A stretch of DNA of 64,000 nucleotides from the NCBI RefSeq assembly GCF_000017245.1, contig NC_009655.1, forward strand, positions 62,001-126,000, written 5' to 3'. The notes under the pieces were generated by a model that made no database searches, had not been told where the DNA came from, and saw only the letters and a list, made by a program, of their open reading frames with translations. Positions 1 to 8,052 of the stretch are shown in pieces (within the stretch, counting starts at the first letter, position 1; each line of letters starts with the position of its first letter). Made by a program: the position numbers and the translations under genes. Origin of the DNA: Actinobacillus succinogenes 130Z (GTDB taxonomy: Bacteria; Pseudomonadota; Gammaproteobacteria; Enterobacterales; Pasteurellaceae).

Positions 1-784
1 CACCGCAGTCAAAAGATTCACCGGTCATGTGGAAAGCCTCCACCGTTTCTTTTTTAATTAACATATCGATGGCATCGGTTAACTGGATTTCATCTCCCAC
101 ACCGACCGGAGTTCTTTCCAATAGTTCCCAAATACCGGCTGAGAATACATAGCGCCCCACGACGGCTAAATTAGACGGCGCTTTATCGACACTCGGTTTT
201 TCCACCAAACGGGAAATCTGAGCACTTTCGCCTCCGCCAAATTCAACACCGTTACAGTCCGCCACGCCATAACTGCTGACATCTTTCGGCTCCACCGGCG
301 CTACCATAATCTGACTGGCTCCCGTTTCTTCAAAACGCTTGATCATCGCCGCCAGATTTTCTCTTTTCTGATCAGCGGTAAAATCCGCCAATAATACGTC
401 AGGTAAAACAACGGCAAAAGGTTCGTTTCCGACTAAAGGACGACCGCATAATACGGCATGTCCTAAACCTTTAGCATTCCCTTGGCGTACATGCATAATA
501 GTAACGTCTTTCGGACAAATTGAACGTACTTCTTCTAAAAGTTGGCGTTTAACCCGTTTTTCCAGCATAGATTCCAATTCGTAAGACGTATCAAAATGGT
601 TTTCGATAGCATTTTTTGACGAATGCGTAACCAAAACAATTTCTTTAATCCCGGCTGCGACACATTCACTGACCACATACTGAATTAACGGTTTATCCAC
701 CAGTGTCAGCATCTCCTTCGGAATGGCTTTGGTTGCCGGCAACATACGTGTTCCCAGGCCTGCAACTGGAATAATCGCTTTCAT
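1..784 (-). CDS. galU: UTP--glucose-1-phosphate uridylyltransferase, 3' end cut by window
   Basis: Makes UDP-glucose from UTP and glucose-1-phosphate in the cytoplasm. The frame opens with ATG at 784 and reads MKAIIPVAGLGTRMLPATK, the nucleotidyltransferase signature, then runs open to base 1 (261 codons). The family is about 295 residues, so the last 30 or so lie outside the window. Its product is the substrate of the UDP-glucose dehydrogenase encoded at 6865-8034, so the two genes can supply UDP-glucuronate together. An inverted pair of uptake sequences at 811-845 separates it from the phosphomannomutase gene, so it probably has its own promoter or relies on read-through. Identification is firm. 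Confidence 0.95.
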   Translation of the reverse strand, partial: MKAIIPVAGLGTRMLPATKAIPKEMLTLVDKPLIQYVVSECVAAGIKEIVLVTHSSKNAIENHFDTSYELESMLEKRVKRQLLEEVRSICPKDVTIMHVRQGNAKGLGHAVLCGRPLVGNEPFAVVLPDVLLADFTADQKRENLAAMIKRFEETGASQIMVAPVEPKDVSSYGVADCNGVEFGGGESAQISRLVEKPSVDKAPSNLAVVGRYVFSAGIWELLERTPVGVGDEIQLTDAIDMLIKKETVEAFHMTGESFDCG

Positions 785-810
785 AGTTTTTCCTTAATTT
801 ACACATAAAC

Positions 811-845
811 GACCGCACTTTAGCACAAATTCGTAAAGTGCGGTC
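811..845 (-). terminator. Inverted uptake-sequence pair, likely terminator
   Basis: GACCGCACTTTA at 811-822 is the exact reverse complement of TAAAGTGCGGTC at 834-845, with an 11-base loop. It lies between the 3' end of the phosphomannomutase gene and galU. Paired Haemophilus-type uptake sequences commonly serve as Rho-independent terminators in Pasteurellaceae. Confidence 0.7.
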
Positions 846-867
846 ACATTTTACAGAGATTTACGAT

Positions 868-2232
868 TTATTGGCGTAATAATGCCAAAACCTCATCGGT
901 TTTTTCTTTCATTAACGCTTTATCGCCACGGGTTTCAAGGTTTAAACGGACCACCGGTTCCGTATTGGAACTACGCAGATTAAAACGCCAGTTCGGATAT
1001 TCAATACTGACGCCGTCGATCTCGCTCACGGAAACCGCATCTTTTTCATAAGCCGCGCGGACCTGGGCAATCGCCGCTTTAGCATCGGTTAATTTACTGT
1101 TGATCTCGCCAGGTGACGGATAAGAGTCAATACTTTCGTTCACCAACTGACCTAAAGTTTTACCAGACACGCAAACCAGTTCCATCACAAGTAACCAAGG
1201 AATCATACCGCTATCGCAATAATAGAAATCGCGGAAATAATGGTGAGCCGACATTTCGCCGCCGTACACGGCATCCACTTCACGCATTTTTTCTTTAATG
1301 AATGAATGACCGGATTTCGACATTACCGCAACCCCACCGTTTTCCTCCACCAATTTTTCGGTATTCCAGATCAAGCGTGGATCATAAATAATTTTAGCAC
1401 CCGGATATTTCTTCGTGAACGCCTGACTTAATAAACCGACCACGTAGTAACCTTCAATAAACTGACCTTTTTCATCAAAGAAGAAACAGCGGTCAAAGTC
1501 ACCGTCAAAGGCAATCCCCATATCCGCTTTATTAGCCAGTACTGCATCAATAGTATCCTGACGATTATCGTGCAAAATCGGATTCGGGATCCCGTGCGGG
1601 AACGTACCGTCCGGATTATTATGCACTTTAACGAATTCTACCGGAATACGACGTGCTTTGAATTGCGCTTCAATAGCATCCAGAGCATGCCCCGCCGCAC
1701 CGTTACCGGCATTAAATACCAATTTCAGCGGTTTGATATTATCGAAATTCACGTAAGATAATAAACGTTCGACATAATCACCTACTACGGATTGTTGTTT
1801 GTACGTACCGCGTTGTACTACATCCGGAAAGTTGTTTTCTTCGGCCAAACGCTGAATGTCCGCCAAACCGGTATCCGCACTAATCGGACGGGAACCTTCG
1901 CGAACCAGTTTCAAACCGTTAAAATCCATCGGATTATGGCTTGCCGTAACCTCAATTCCGCCGTCAGCCTTTAAAAACGAAGTGGCGAAGTACACTTCTT
2001 CCGTGCCCACTTCACCTAAATCAATGACATTGACGCCGGAATCCAATAAGCCGTTTGTTACCGCGCTTTTAAGTTCTTTACTTGTTAAACGAACGTCACC
2101 ACCGACAACAATGGTTTTTGGTTTTAAAAATTGCCCGAATGCTCGACCAATTCGATACACAATATCTGCATTTAATTCATCGCCTAAGCGACCGCGGATA
2201 TCATAAGCTTTAAAGCACGTTAATTTAGACAT
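868..2232 (-). CDS. manB: Phosphomannomutase/phosphoglucomutase (CpsG/ManB type)
   Basis: Interconverts hexose-6-phosphate and hexose-1-phosphate (mannose and probably glucose) for nucleotide-sugar synthesis. The 454-residue protein has all four alpha-D-phosphohexomutase elements: the phosphoserine loop TASHNP (Ser98), the metal loop DGDFDR near residue 242, the sugar loop GEMSAHH near 326 and the phosphate loop RSSNTEP near the C-terminus. Length and the TASHNPMDFNG signature match enterobacterial CpsG (about 456 residues). It sits between csrA and galU, 12 bases after csrA. Whether mannose or glucose is the main substrate cannot be told from sequence; the symbol is by family resemblance. 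Confidence 0.88.
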   Translation of the reverse strand: MSKLTCFKAYDIRGRLGDELNADIVYRIGRAFGQFLKPKTIVVGGDVRLTSKELKSAVTNGLLDSGVNVIDLGEVGTEEVYFATSFLKADGGIEVTASHNPMDFNGLKLVREGSRPISADTGLADIQRLAEENNFPDVVQRGTYKQQSVVGDYVERLLSYVNFDNIKPLKLVFNAGNGAAGHALDAIEAQFKARRIPVEFVKVHNNPDGTFPHGIPNPILHDNRQDTIDAVLANKADMGIAFDGDFDRCFFFDEKGQFIEGYYVVGLLSQAFTKKYPGAKIIYDPRLIWNTEKLVEENGGVAVMSKSGHSFIKEKMREVDAVYGGEMSAHHYFRDFYYCDSGMIPWLLVMELVCVSGKTLGQLVNESIDSYPSPGEINSKLTDAKAAIAQVRAAYEKDAVSVSEIDGVSIEYPNWRFNLRSSNTEPVVRLNLETRGDKALMKEKTDEVLALLRQ

Positions 2233-2244
2233 AATTTCTCCTAG

Positions 2245-2430
2245 CTATACATGATTATTGTCTTCAGCTGCGAGTTTGATGCGTTCGTAAATTTCTTCAC
2301 GATGCACCGTCACATCCTTCGGGGCTTCTATACCGATTTTCACTTGATTTCCCCGAATATTTAACACAGTAATGGATATATCGTCGCCAATCAGCACCGT
2401 TTCACCAACTTTCCGGGTTAATATCAACAT
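2245..2430 (-). CDS. csrA: Carbon storage regulator CsrA
   Basis: Small dimeric RNA-binding protein that binds GGA motifs near ribosome binding sites and controls translation and stability of carbon-metabolism and surface-structure mRNAs. The 61-residue sequence begins MLILTRKVGETVLIGD and contains the conserved VHREEI near residue 43, both hallmarks of the family. A GGGGAGGTCCGT leader is visible on the minus strand just before the ATG; it contains the ribosome binding site and a GGA, so autoregulation is plausible. It lies 76 bases downstream of alaS, an arrangement conserved in gammaproteobacteria. Confidence 0.97.
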   Translation of the reverse strand: MLILTRKVGETVLIGDDISITVLNIRGNQVKIGIEAPKDVTVHREEIYERIKLAAEDNNHV

Positions 2431-2506
2431 ACGGACCTCCCCTAATGAATATCGCCTGTAACTTTCCTTCGTCTAAAGACTCATCCGCTGACAAGCCTTT
2501 TCCCTG

Positions 2507-5131
2507 TTAAATCATTGTCTTTAACCAGTCAGACGCGACAATTAATGCGGCAGACAAATTTTCCGGTTGCGAACCGCCTGCCATTGCCATATCGGGACGA
2601 CCGCCGCCTTTACCGCCCACTTGTTGAGCCATTACATTGACTAATTCACCGGCCTTCACTTTTGCCGTTAAATCTGCGGTAACACCGGCAATTAAATTAA
2701 CTTTGCCGCCCGAAGCAGAACCTAATGCAATAACGGCGGAACCCAATTGGTTTTTCAGATCATCCACCATCACACGTAATACTTTGGCATCCGCACCGTC
2801 AAGTTGATGAGTCACTACAGAAACACCGTTAATTTTGACCGCACTTTTCGCTAAATCGGAACCTGCTTGCATTGCCGCTTTTTCTTTAAGCTGTTGCAGT
2901 TCTTTTTCCGTTTTTTTCACTTTATCCTGTAATTGGATAATTTTTTCCGGCAAAGACGGAATGTCCGATTTCAGCAAATCTGCGCTTTGAGCCAGAATAG
3001 TTTGTTGGTTGAACAACCAATTTATCGCCTCTTCGCCCGTTACCGCTTCAACCCGGCGGATACCGGCTGCCACCGCACCTTCGGAAATAATTTTTAATAA
3101 TCCGATCTCACCGGTTCGTTCCACATGCAAACCACCGCAAAGCTCAATTGAAAACGGGCTCATCGTAACAACCCGCACAGTTTCACCGTACTTCTCACCG
3201 AACAACGCAATAGCGCCTTTGGATTTTGCTTCCGCCACCCCCATTTCTTCCGTTAACACCGGATGGTTGGCACGGATATGGAAATTCACTAAACGTTCGA
3301 TTTCCATGATTTGTTCTTTTGTTACCGCTTCCGGTTGCACGAAGTCAAAACGCAATCCCACATCGGAAACCAACGACCCTTTTTGCGCGACGTGTTCGCC
3401 TAAAACCTGACGTAATGCGGCATGCAGCAAGTGTGTCGCGCTATGGTTCAATTTCGTGTACTGACGACGTTGCGCATCCACTTGCGCATTCACGATTTGA
3501 CCGACGGACAACGTTCCCTGCGTCAATTCGCCGATATGGCCGAATACCTGACCGTATTTTTGCGTATCTTTTACATCAAAATGCAAGCCGTTCGCCGTTA
3601 ACATGCCGCTGTCGCCGATTTGGCCGCCCATTTCCGCGTAGAACGGCGTATTTTCCAAAATCACCACGGCACTTTGACCGGCGGAAACGCTCTCCACCGC
3701 TTTACCGTCCCGGAAAAGTGCGGTCACTTTTGCGAGACTTTCTACGTTAGTATAACCTTCAAATTTAGTTTCACCGTCCACACGGATAATGCTGGTATAA
3801 TCCATGCCGAAATTGCTGGCGGATTGCGCGCGCAAACGTTGCGCCTCCATTTCTTTGTCAAAACCGTTTTCGTCCACCGCAATATTACGTTCACGGCAAA
3901 CATCTGCGGTTAAATCAAGCGGAAAACCGTAAGTATCGTACAATTTGAACGCCACTTCGCCGGACAGCACACCGTTTTTTACATTCGCCAATTCAGCATC
4001 TAATAATATCAATCCGCGTTCAAGAGTACGGGCGAATTGTTCTTCTTCCAATCGCAATAATTTTTCCACGTTGGCTTGTTTTTCTTTAACCTGTTTGCCC
4101 GCTTCCGCCATAACTTCAATCAAGGTCGGTACTAATTTATAGAAGAACGTTTCTTTCGCGCCTAATAAGTGACCATGACGTACCGCTCTGCGTATAATAC
4201 GGCGTAATACGTAACCGCGACCTTCGTTAGACGGGATTACGCCGTCGGCAATTAAATACGCACATGAACGAATATGATCGGCAATAACACGTAAGGATTT
4301 ATTGCCTAAGTCCGTGGTTCCCACGATCTCCGCCACTTTTTTAATCAACGTTTGGAAAATATCGATTTCATAATTGGAATTAACATGCTGCAATACCGCC
4401 GTCATACGTTCCAAGCCCATACCGGTATCCACAGACGGTTTCGGTAATTTCTCCATGGTGCCGTCCGCTAAACGGTTAAACTGCATGAACACTATATTCC
4501 AGATCTCGATATAACGGTCGCCGTCCTCTTCCGGCGTCCCCGGCAAACCGCCCCAAATATGATCGCCGTGATCATAGAAAATTTCGGTACAAGGACCGCA
4601 AGGACCGGTATCGCCCATCGCCCAGAAATTGTCGGACGCATAAGGTGCGCCTTTGTTATCGCCGATTCGGATAATGTGTTCTTGCGGTACGCCGACTTCT
4701 TTATTCCAAATATCATATGCTTCGTCATCGGTTTCATATACGGTGACATACAGTTTTTCTTTCGGTAATGCTAACCATTTGGGCGAAGTTAAAAATTCCC
4801 AGGCAAAATTAATCGCGTCATATTTAAAATAATCACCGAAACTAAAATTCCCCATCATTTCGAAGAAAGTATGGTGGCGTGCGGTATATCCCACGTTTTC
4901 CAAATCGTTGTGTTTCCCCCCGGCGCGCACGCAACGTTGCGCGGTGGTCGCACGGCTGTACGGACGTTTGTCCATGCCGAGGAACACATCCTTGAATTGA
5001 TTCATTCCCGCATTAGTAAATAATAATGTCGGATCGTTTTCCGGCACTAACGAGCTGCTTTCTACAACTTGGTGTCCTTTACTGTGAAAAAAATCTAAAA
5101 AAGATTGACGGATTTCTGCTGTTGTTTTCAT
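2507..5131 (-). CDS. alaS: Alanyl-tRNA synthetase
   Basis: Charges tRNA-Ala and edits mischarged serine and glycine. The 874-residue length matches bacterial AlaS. The N-terminal class II catalytic core shows RHHTFFEMMGNFSFGDYF at about 85-102; the editing domain shows HSATHLLHAAL and the zinc-binding CGGLHV; the C-terminal part has a coiled coil (IIQLQDKVKKTEKELQQLKEK) followed by the glycine-rich C-Ala domain with KGGGRPDMAMAGG. Several antisense open frames over this gene are shadows. Essential housekeeping gene, firmly identified. Confidence 0.99.
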   Translation of the reverse strand: MKTTAEIRQSFLDFFHSKGHQVVESSSLVPENDPTLLFTNAGMNQFKDVFLGMDKRPYSRATTAQRCVRAGGKHNDLENVGYTARHHTFFEMMGNFSFGDYFKYDAINFAWEFLTSPKWLALPKEKLYVTVYETDDEAYDIWNKEVGVPQEHIIRIGDNKGAPYASDNFWAMGDTGPCGPCTEIFYDHGDHIWGGLPGTPEEDGDRYIEIWNIVFMQFNRLADGTMEKLPKPSVDTGMGLERMTAVLQHVNSNYEIDIFQTLIKKVAEIVGTTDLGNKSLRVIADHIRSCAYLIADGVIPSNEGRGYVLRRIIRRAVRHGHLLGAKETFFYKLVPTLIEVMAEAGKQVKEKQANVEKLLRLEEEQFARTLERGLILLDAELANVKNGVLSGEVAFKLYDTYGFPLDLTADVCRERNIAVDENGFDKEMEAQRLRAQSASNFGMDYTSIIRVDGETKFEGYTNVESLAKVTALFRDGKAVESVSAGQSAVVILENTPFYAEMGGQIGDSGMLTANGLHFDVKDTQKYGQVFGHIGELTQGTLSVGQIVNAQVDAQRRQYTKLNHSATHLLHAALRQVLGEHVAQKGSLVSDVGLRFDFVQPEAVTKEQIMEIERLVNFHIRANHPVLTEEMGVAEAKSKGAIALFGEKYGETVRVVTMSPFSIELCGGLHVERTGEIGLLKIISEGAVAAGIRRVEAVTGEEAINWLFNQQTILAQSADLLKSDIPSLPEKIIQLQDKVKKTEKELQQLKEKAAMQAGSDLAKSAVKINGVSVVTHQLDGADAKVLRVMVDDLKNQLGSAVIALGSASGGKVNLIAGVTADLTAKVKAGELVNVMAQQVGGKGGGRPDMAMAGGSQPENLSAALIVASDWLKTMI

Positions 5132-5224
5132 TATTAAGCCTTTGGTTGTCCTTAAATACTGGGCTTATTGTGACATATTTTTCTCATTTATTGAATGGAA
5201 TTCATCCCGTTCCCGGATAAATAA

Positions 5225-5259
5225 AACCGCACTTTTGCTCTTCCTGCGAAAGTGCGGTT
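5225..5259 (-). terminator. Inverted uptake-sequence pair downstream of uspA
   Basis: AACCGCACTTT (5225-5235) pairs with AAAGTGCGGTT (5249-5259) around a 13-base loop. It follows the uspA stop codon in the direction of transcription and so likely ends the uspA transcript before alaS. Confidence 0.7.
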
Positions 5260-5294
5260 GAATTTAGGTTGATTTTTTGTCATGTCCGAATTTC

Positions 5295-5720
5295 TTATTC
5301 ATCACGAAGCGGCACAACTAACATATCGATAGTAATACTATTCATCACTTGACGGGTTGATGACATCAATTTACTCCAGAAGTCCTGATGGTGACCTGTC
5401 ACCAGTAAATCGACGCCGTATTGTTCAATGGCATCTGAAAGTACTTGACCTAAATCTCCGCTTCCGCTTAATTTCTCAGTAACCGGATAACCGGCTTGTT
5501 CGGAGAGCTGCAATAAAGCCTGTTGGGTTTCACTGGAAATGCGATCCTGCATTGAGGACATATTCACATCAATCAAACCGGTATAGAGATCAGAGAAATT
5601 GACATCCACGTGAATGATTGAGAGTTTCGCATCATGACGTTTTGCAATACCTGCCGCTTTTTTCAACAAGAAATCACTTTCATCGGAAAGATCCACGGCT
5701 ACTAATACGTGTTTGTACAT
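5295..5720 (-). CDS. uspA: Universal stress protein A
   Basis: Cytoplasmic stress-survival protein of the Usp fold, 141 residues, starting MYKHVLVAVDLSDES. The C-terminal segment has VTGHHQDFWSKLMSSTRQVM, the UspA-subclass version of the loop that in ATP-binding Usp proteins would read GxxGxxxxxxxxxG(S/T); the glycines needed for ATP binding are absent, as in UspA proper. It follows the conserved order uspA-alaS-csrA on the minus strand but is insulated from alaS by a terminator. Exact biochemical role in this family is not settled. Confidence 0.93.
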   Translation of the reverse strand: MYKHVLVAVDLSDESDFLLKKAAGIAKRHDAKLSIIHVDVNFSDLYTGLIDVNMSSMQDRISSETQQALLQLSEQAGYPVTEKLSGSGDLGQVLSDAIEQYGVDLLVTGHHQDFWSKLMSSTRQVMNSITIDMLVVPLRDE

Positions 5721-5957
5721 AACCTTACTCCTTATTTGATCGAGTTATACTTCTTTTGCTGGTTTTGCTGGTTGTATCATAACATTCCGAACCCGAAAAA
5801 AACTTGCGCCAGATCACATTTCAGAAAAAACATTGAATTTTTACATAATCTGCCTATCATAGAACTTTTTGTCGGAAATTCGGTTTCGTCTTCGCACCGC
5901 AAGTGACGCAAAACACCCGTTTTTTCTACCGCACTTTTGGATTTGAGGAATTTAATT

Positions 5958-6743
5958 ATGGCTTATCATATTCAGGATTTTGTTCGGCTTATCGCCCGAT
6001 TACGCAACCCGAACGGCGGCTGTCCGTGGGATCTCAAACAAAACTACCAAACTATGATCCCCTGTTTAATTGAAGAAAGCTATGAAGTAATTGATGCCAT
6101 AGAACGGCAGGATACGGAAAATCTGCGCGAAGAACTGGGTGATTTATTGATGCAGGTAGTCTTCCTCAGTCAACTCGCTACGGAGGAACAAAAATTCACC
6201 TTTGACGATGTGGTGAACGATGTAGCGGAAAAAATAGTCCGGCGCCATCCCCATGTATTCGGCGAACAATCCGCCGGCAACGAGCAGGAAGCGTTGGCGC
6301 ATTGGAACGCTATAAAAGCACAGGAAAAAAGCCGTCAAAAGGAAACTTCGATTTTAGACGGCATTCCCCATGCGTTCCCGGCTTTACTTAGAGCGGAAAA
6401 ATTACAAAAGAAATGTTCAAAAGTCGGATTCGACTGGAATGATGTAAACGGCGTCATTGCCAAAGTGGAAGAAGAACTGGACGAAGTAAAACAGGAACTA
6501 AACCGACCGCACTTAACGCAAACTAAAGTAAACGAAGAAATGGGCGACTTGCTGTTTGCCGCCGTCAATCTGGCTCGCCATGTCAAAACCCAGCCGGAAG
6601 AAGCGTTACGTCAGGCCAATCACAAATTCGAACGCCGTTTCCGCACGGTGGAACAAAAAATCCGGCAATCGGGCAAAGCTCTGAAAGATTGTTCGCTGGC
6701 GGAATTGGACCAACTCTGGGATGAAGTGAAATCGCAAGAATGA
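5958..6743 (+). CDS. mazG: Nucleoside triphosphate pyrophosphohydrolase MazG
   Basis: Hydrolyses NTPs to NMP and pyrophosphate, cleaning the nucleotide pool and possibly lowering ppGpp signalling. Two tandem MazG domains are visible: EESYEVIDAI...REELGDLLMQVVF in the N-terminal half and EEELDEVKQEL...NEEMGDLLFAAV in the C-terminal half, each with the EExxE plus ExxD metal-binding pattern. I chose ATG 5958 because TGAGGAATTT lies just upstream; an upstream TTG at 5937 keeps the frame open but overlaps an uptake sequence and has no ribosome binding site. With this start the protein is 261 residues, the usual size. Confidence 0.93.
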   Translation: MAYHIQDFVRLIARLRNPNGGCPWDLKQNYQTMIPCLIEESYEVIDAIERQDTENLREELGDLLMQVVFLSQLATEEQKFTFDDVVNDVAEKIVRRHPHVFGEQSAGNEQEALAHWNAIKAQEKSRQKETSILDGIPHAFPALLRAEKLQKKCSKVGFDWNDVNGVIAKVEEELDEVKQELNRPHLTQTKVNEEMGDLLFAAVNLARHVKTQPEEALRQANHKFERRFRTVEQKIRQSGKALKDCSLAELDQLWDEVKSQE

Positions 6744-6768
6744 GCGGAATCACCGAGTACAGTTAAAA

Positions 6769-6805
6769 ATCAGGTTCCGTTTATCTTTCGTAAACGGAAC
6801 CTGAT
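6769..6805. terminator. Bidirectional terminator between mazG and ugd
   Basis: A perfect 15-bp stem, ATCAGGTTCCGTTTA at 6769-6783 and its complement at 6791-6805, with a 7-base loop, preceded by AAAAA and followed by a T-rich stretch. It lies between two convergent genes and can serve both. Confidence 0.85.
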
Positions 6806-6864
6806 ATGGTTTTATCCCCGAGAAATAAATCGGTTAAACTTCAAGATATTAATTTGTAATGCGG

Positions 6865-8034
6865 TTAAACATCGCTTCCGGTTAAATCCCTGGTATAGAC
6901 TTTTTCCGCCACATCAAACAGGATATCGTGATAGCGGTTTGCTAAAATAATATCCGACCGCCGTTTAAATTCTGCCAGATCGTTCACTATTTCGAAACCT
7001 AAAAACTCATCTCCGTCATATTCGGGTTCGTAAATAATAATCGGAATATTTTTTTTCTTAAGCCGTTTCATTATGCTCTGAATACTGGAATTACGGAAAT
7101 TATCCGATCCGGATTTCATTATTAGGCGGTATACCCCGACCAGCCCCGGATGCCGACGCAACACATCCTGAGCTATAAAATCTTTACGGGTTCGATTGGA
7201 TGCTACAATAGCGCCAATCAAATTTTGCGGAACATTTTTATAATTCGCCAAAAGCTGCTTGGTATCTTTCGGTAAACAATAGCCGCCATAACCGAAGGAC
7301 GGATTATTATAGTGCGTACCGATACGCGGGTCAGCGGATACGCCGTCGATAATATGCCGGGTATCCAATCCGAAAGTTGCGGCAAAAGAATCCAGTTCGT
7401 TAAAAAAGGCAATCCGTAGTGCCAAATAAGCATTGGAAAACAACTTAACGGATTCCGCTTCCGTCGGGTTAATCAGAATAATCGGCATATCCGGTTTTAA
7501 ACTGCAATCACGCAGAATTTCGGCAAAACGCCGGGCTGCTTCGCCGGTATCGCCCACAACGATTCGCGACGGATATAAAGTATCGTACAACGCTTTGCTT
7601 TCCCGTAAAAATTCCGGTGAAAAAATAATGCGTTCGGTTTGGTGTTTTTCCCGCATTTTTACGGTAAATCCTACGGGAACAGTAGATTTGATAATACAGT
7701 ACGCCCGGGGATTTCTCGCCAGCGCCGCGGTCAAAACAGACTCTATCGACCGCGTATTAAAATAATTAGCCTCCGGATCATAGTCCGTAGGCGTGGCGAC
7801 AATAATATATTCCGCCTCGTCATAAATCCCGGACTCATCTGCCGTTGCCCGCAGATTCAGCGATCTCGCGGCTAAATATTCGCTGATTTCAGCATCCTGA
7901 ATCGGCGAGACTTTATGCTTAATGCAATCAATTTTTTCTTGTGCGACATCAAATAGCGTAACTTCATATTTTTGTGACAGTAATACGGCGTTGGAAAGCC
8001 CCACATAACCGGCACCGACGACAGTAATTTTCAT
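6865..8034 (-). CDS. ugd: UDP-glucose 6-dehydrogenase
   Basis: Oxidises UDP-glucose twice with NAD to UDP-glucuronate, the activated uronic acid for surface polysaccharides. The 389-residue protein starts with the Rossmann motif VVGAGYVGLSNA and carries the catalytic GGYCLPKDT with Cys253; the central Lys/Asn element appears as ESVKLFSNAYLALRIAFFNELDSF in the helix linker. Length fits the short (E. coli-like) class. It is the last gene of the six-gene minus-strand operon that begins at 15939 and is 18 bases from the previous gene, so UDP-glucuronate is probably a donor for one of the operon's glycosyltransferases. Confidence 0.95.
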   Translation of the reverse strand: MKITVVGAGYVGLSNAVLLSQKYEVTLFDVAQEKIDCIKHKVSPIQDAEISEYLAARSLNLRATADESGIYDEAEYIIVATPTDYDPEANYFNTRSIESVLTAALARNPRAYCIIKSTVPVGFTVKMREKHQTERIIFSPEFLRESKALYDTLYPSRIVVGDTGEAARRFAEILRDCSLKPDMPIILINPTEAESVKLFSNAYLALRIAFFNELDSFAATFGLDTRHIIDGVSADPRIGTHYNNPSFGYGGYCLPKDTKQLLANYKNVPQNLIGAIVASNRTRKDFIAQDVLRRHPGLVGVYRLIMKSGSDNFRNSSIQSIMKRLKKKNIPIIIYEPEYDGDEFLGFEIVNDLAEFKRRSDIILANRYHDILFDVAEKVYTRDLTGSDV

Positions 8035-8052
8035 AAAAATTCCCCTTATTTT

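Noticed and set aside
3319..3750. Long plus-strand frame over alaS
   Set aside because: Antisense shadow of a highly conserved essential gene; no domain, and rich in Arg, Pro and Ser as shadow frames are.
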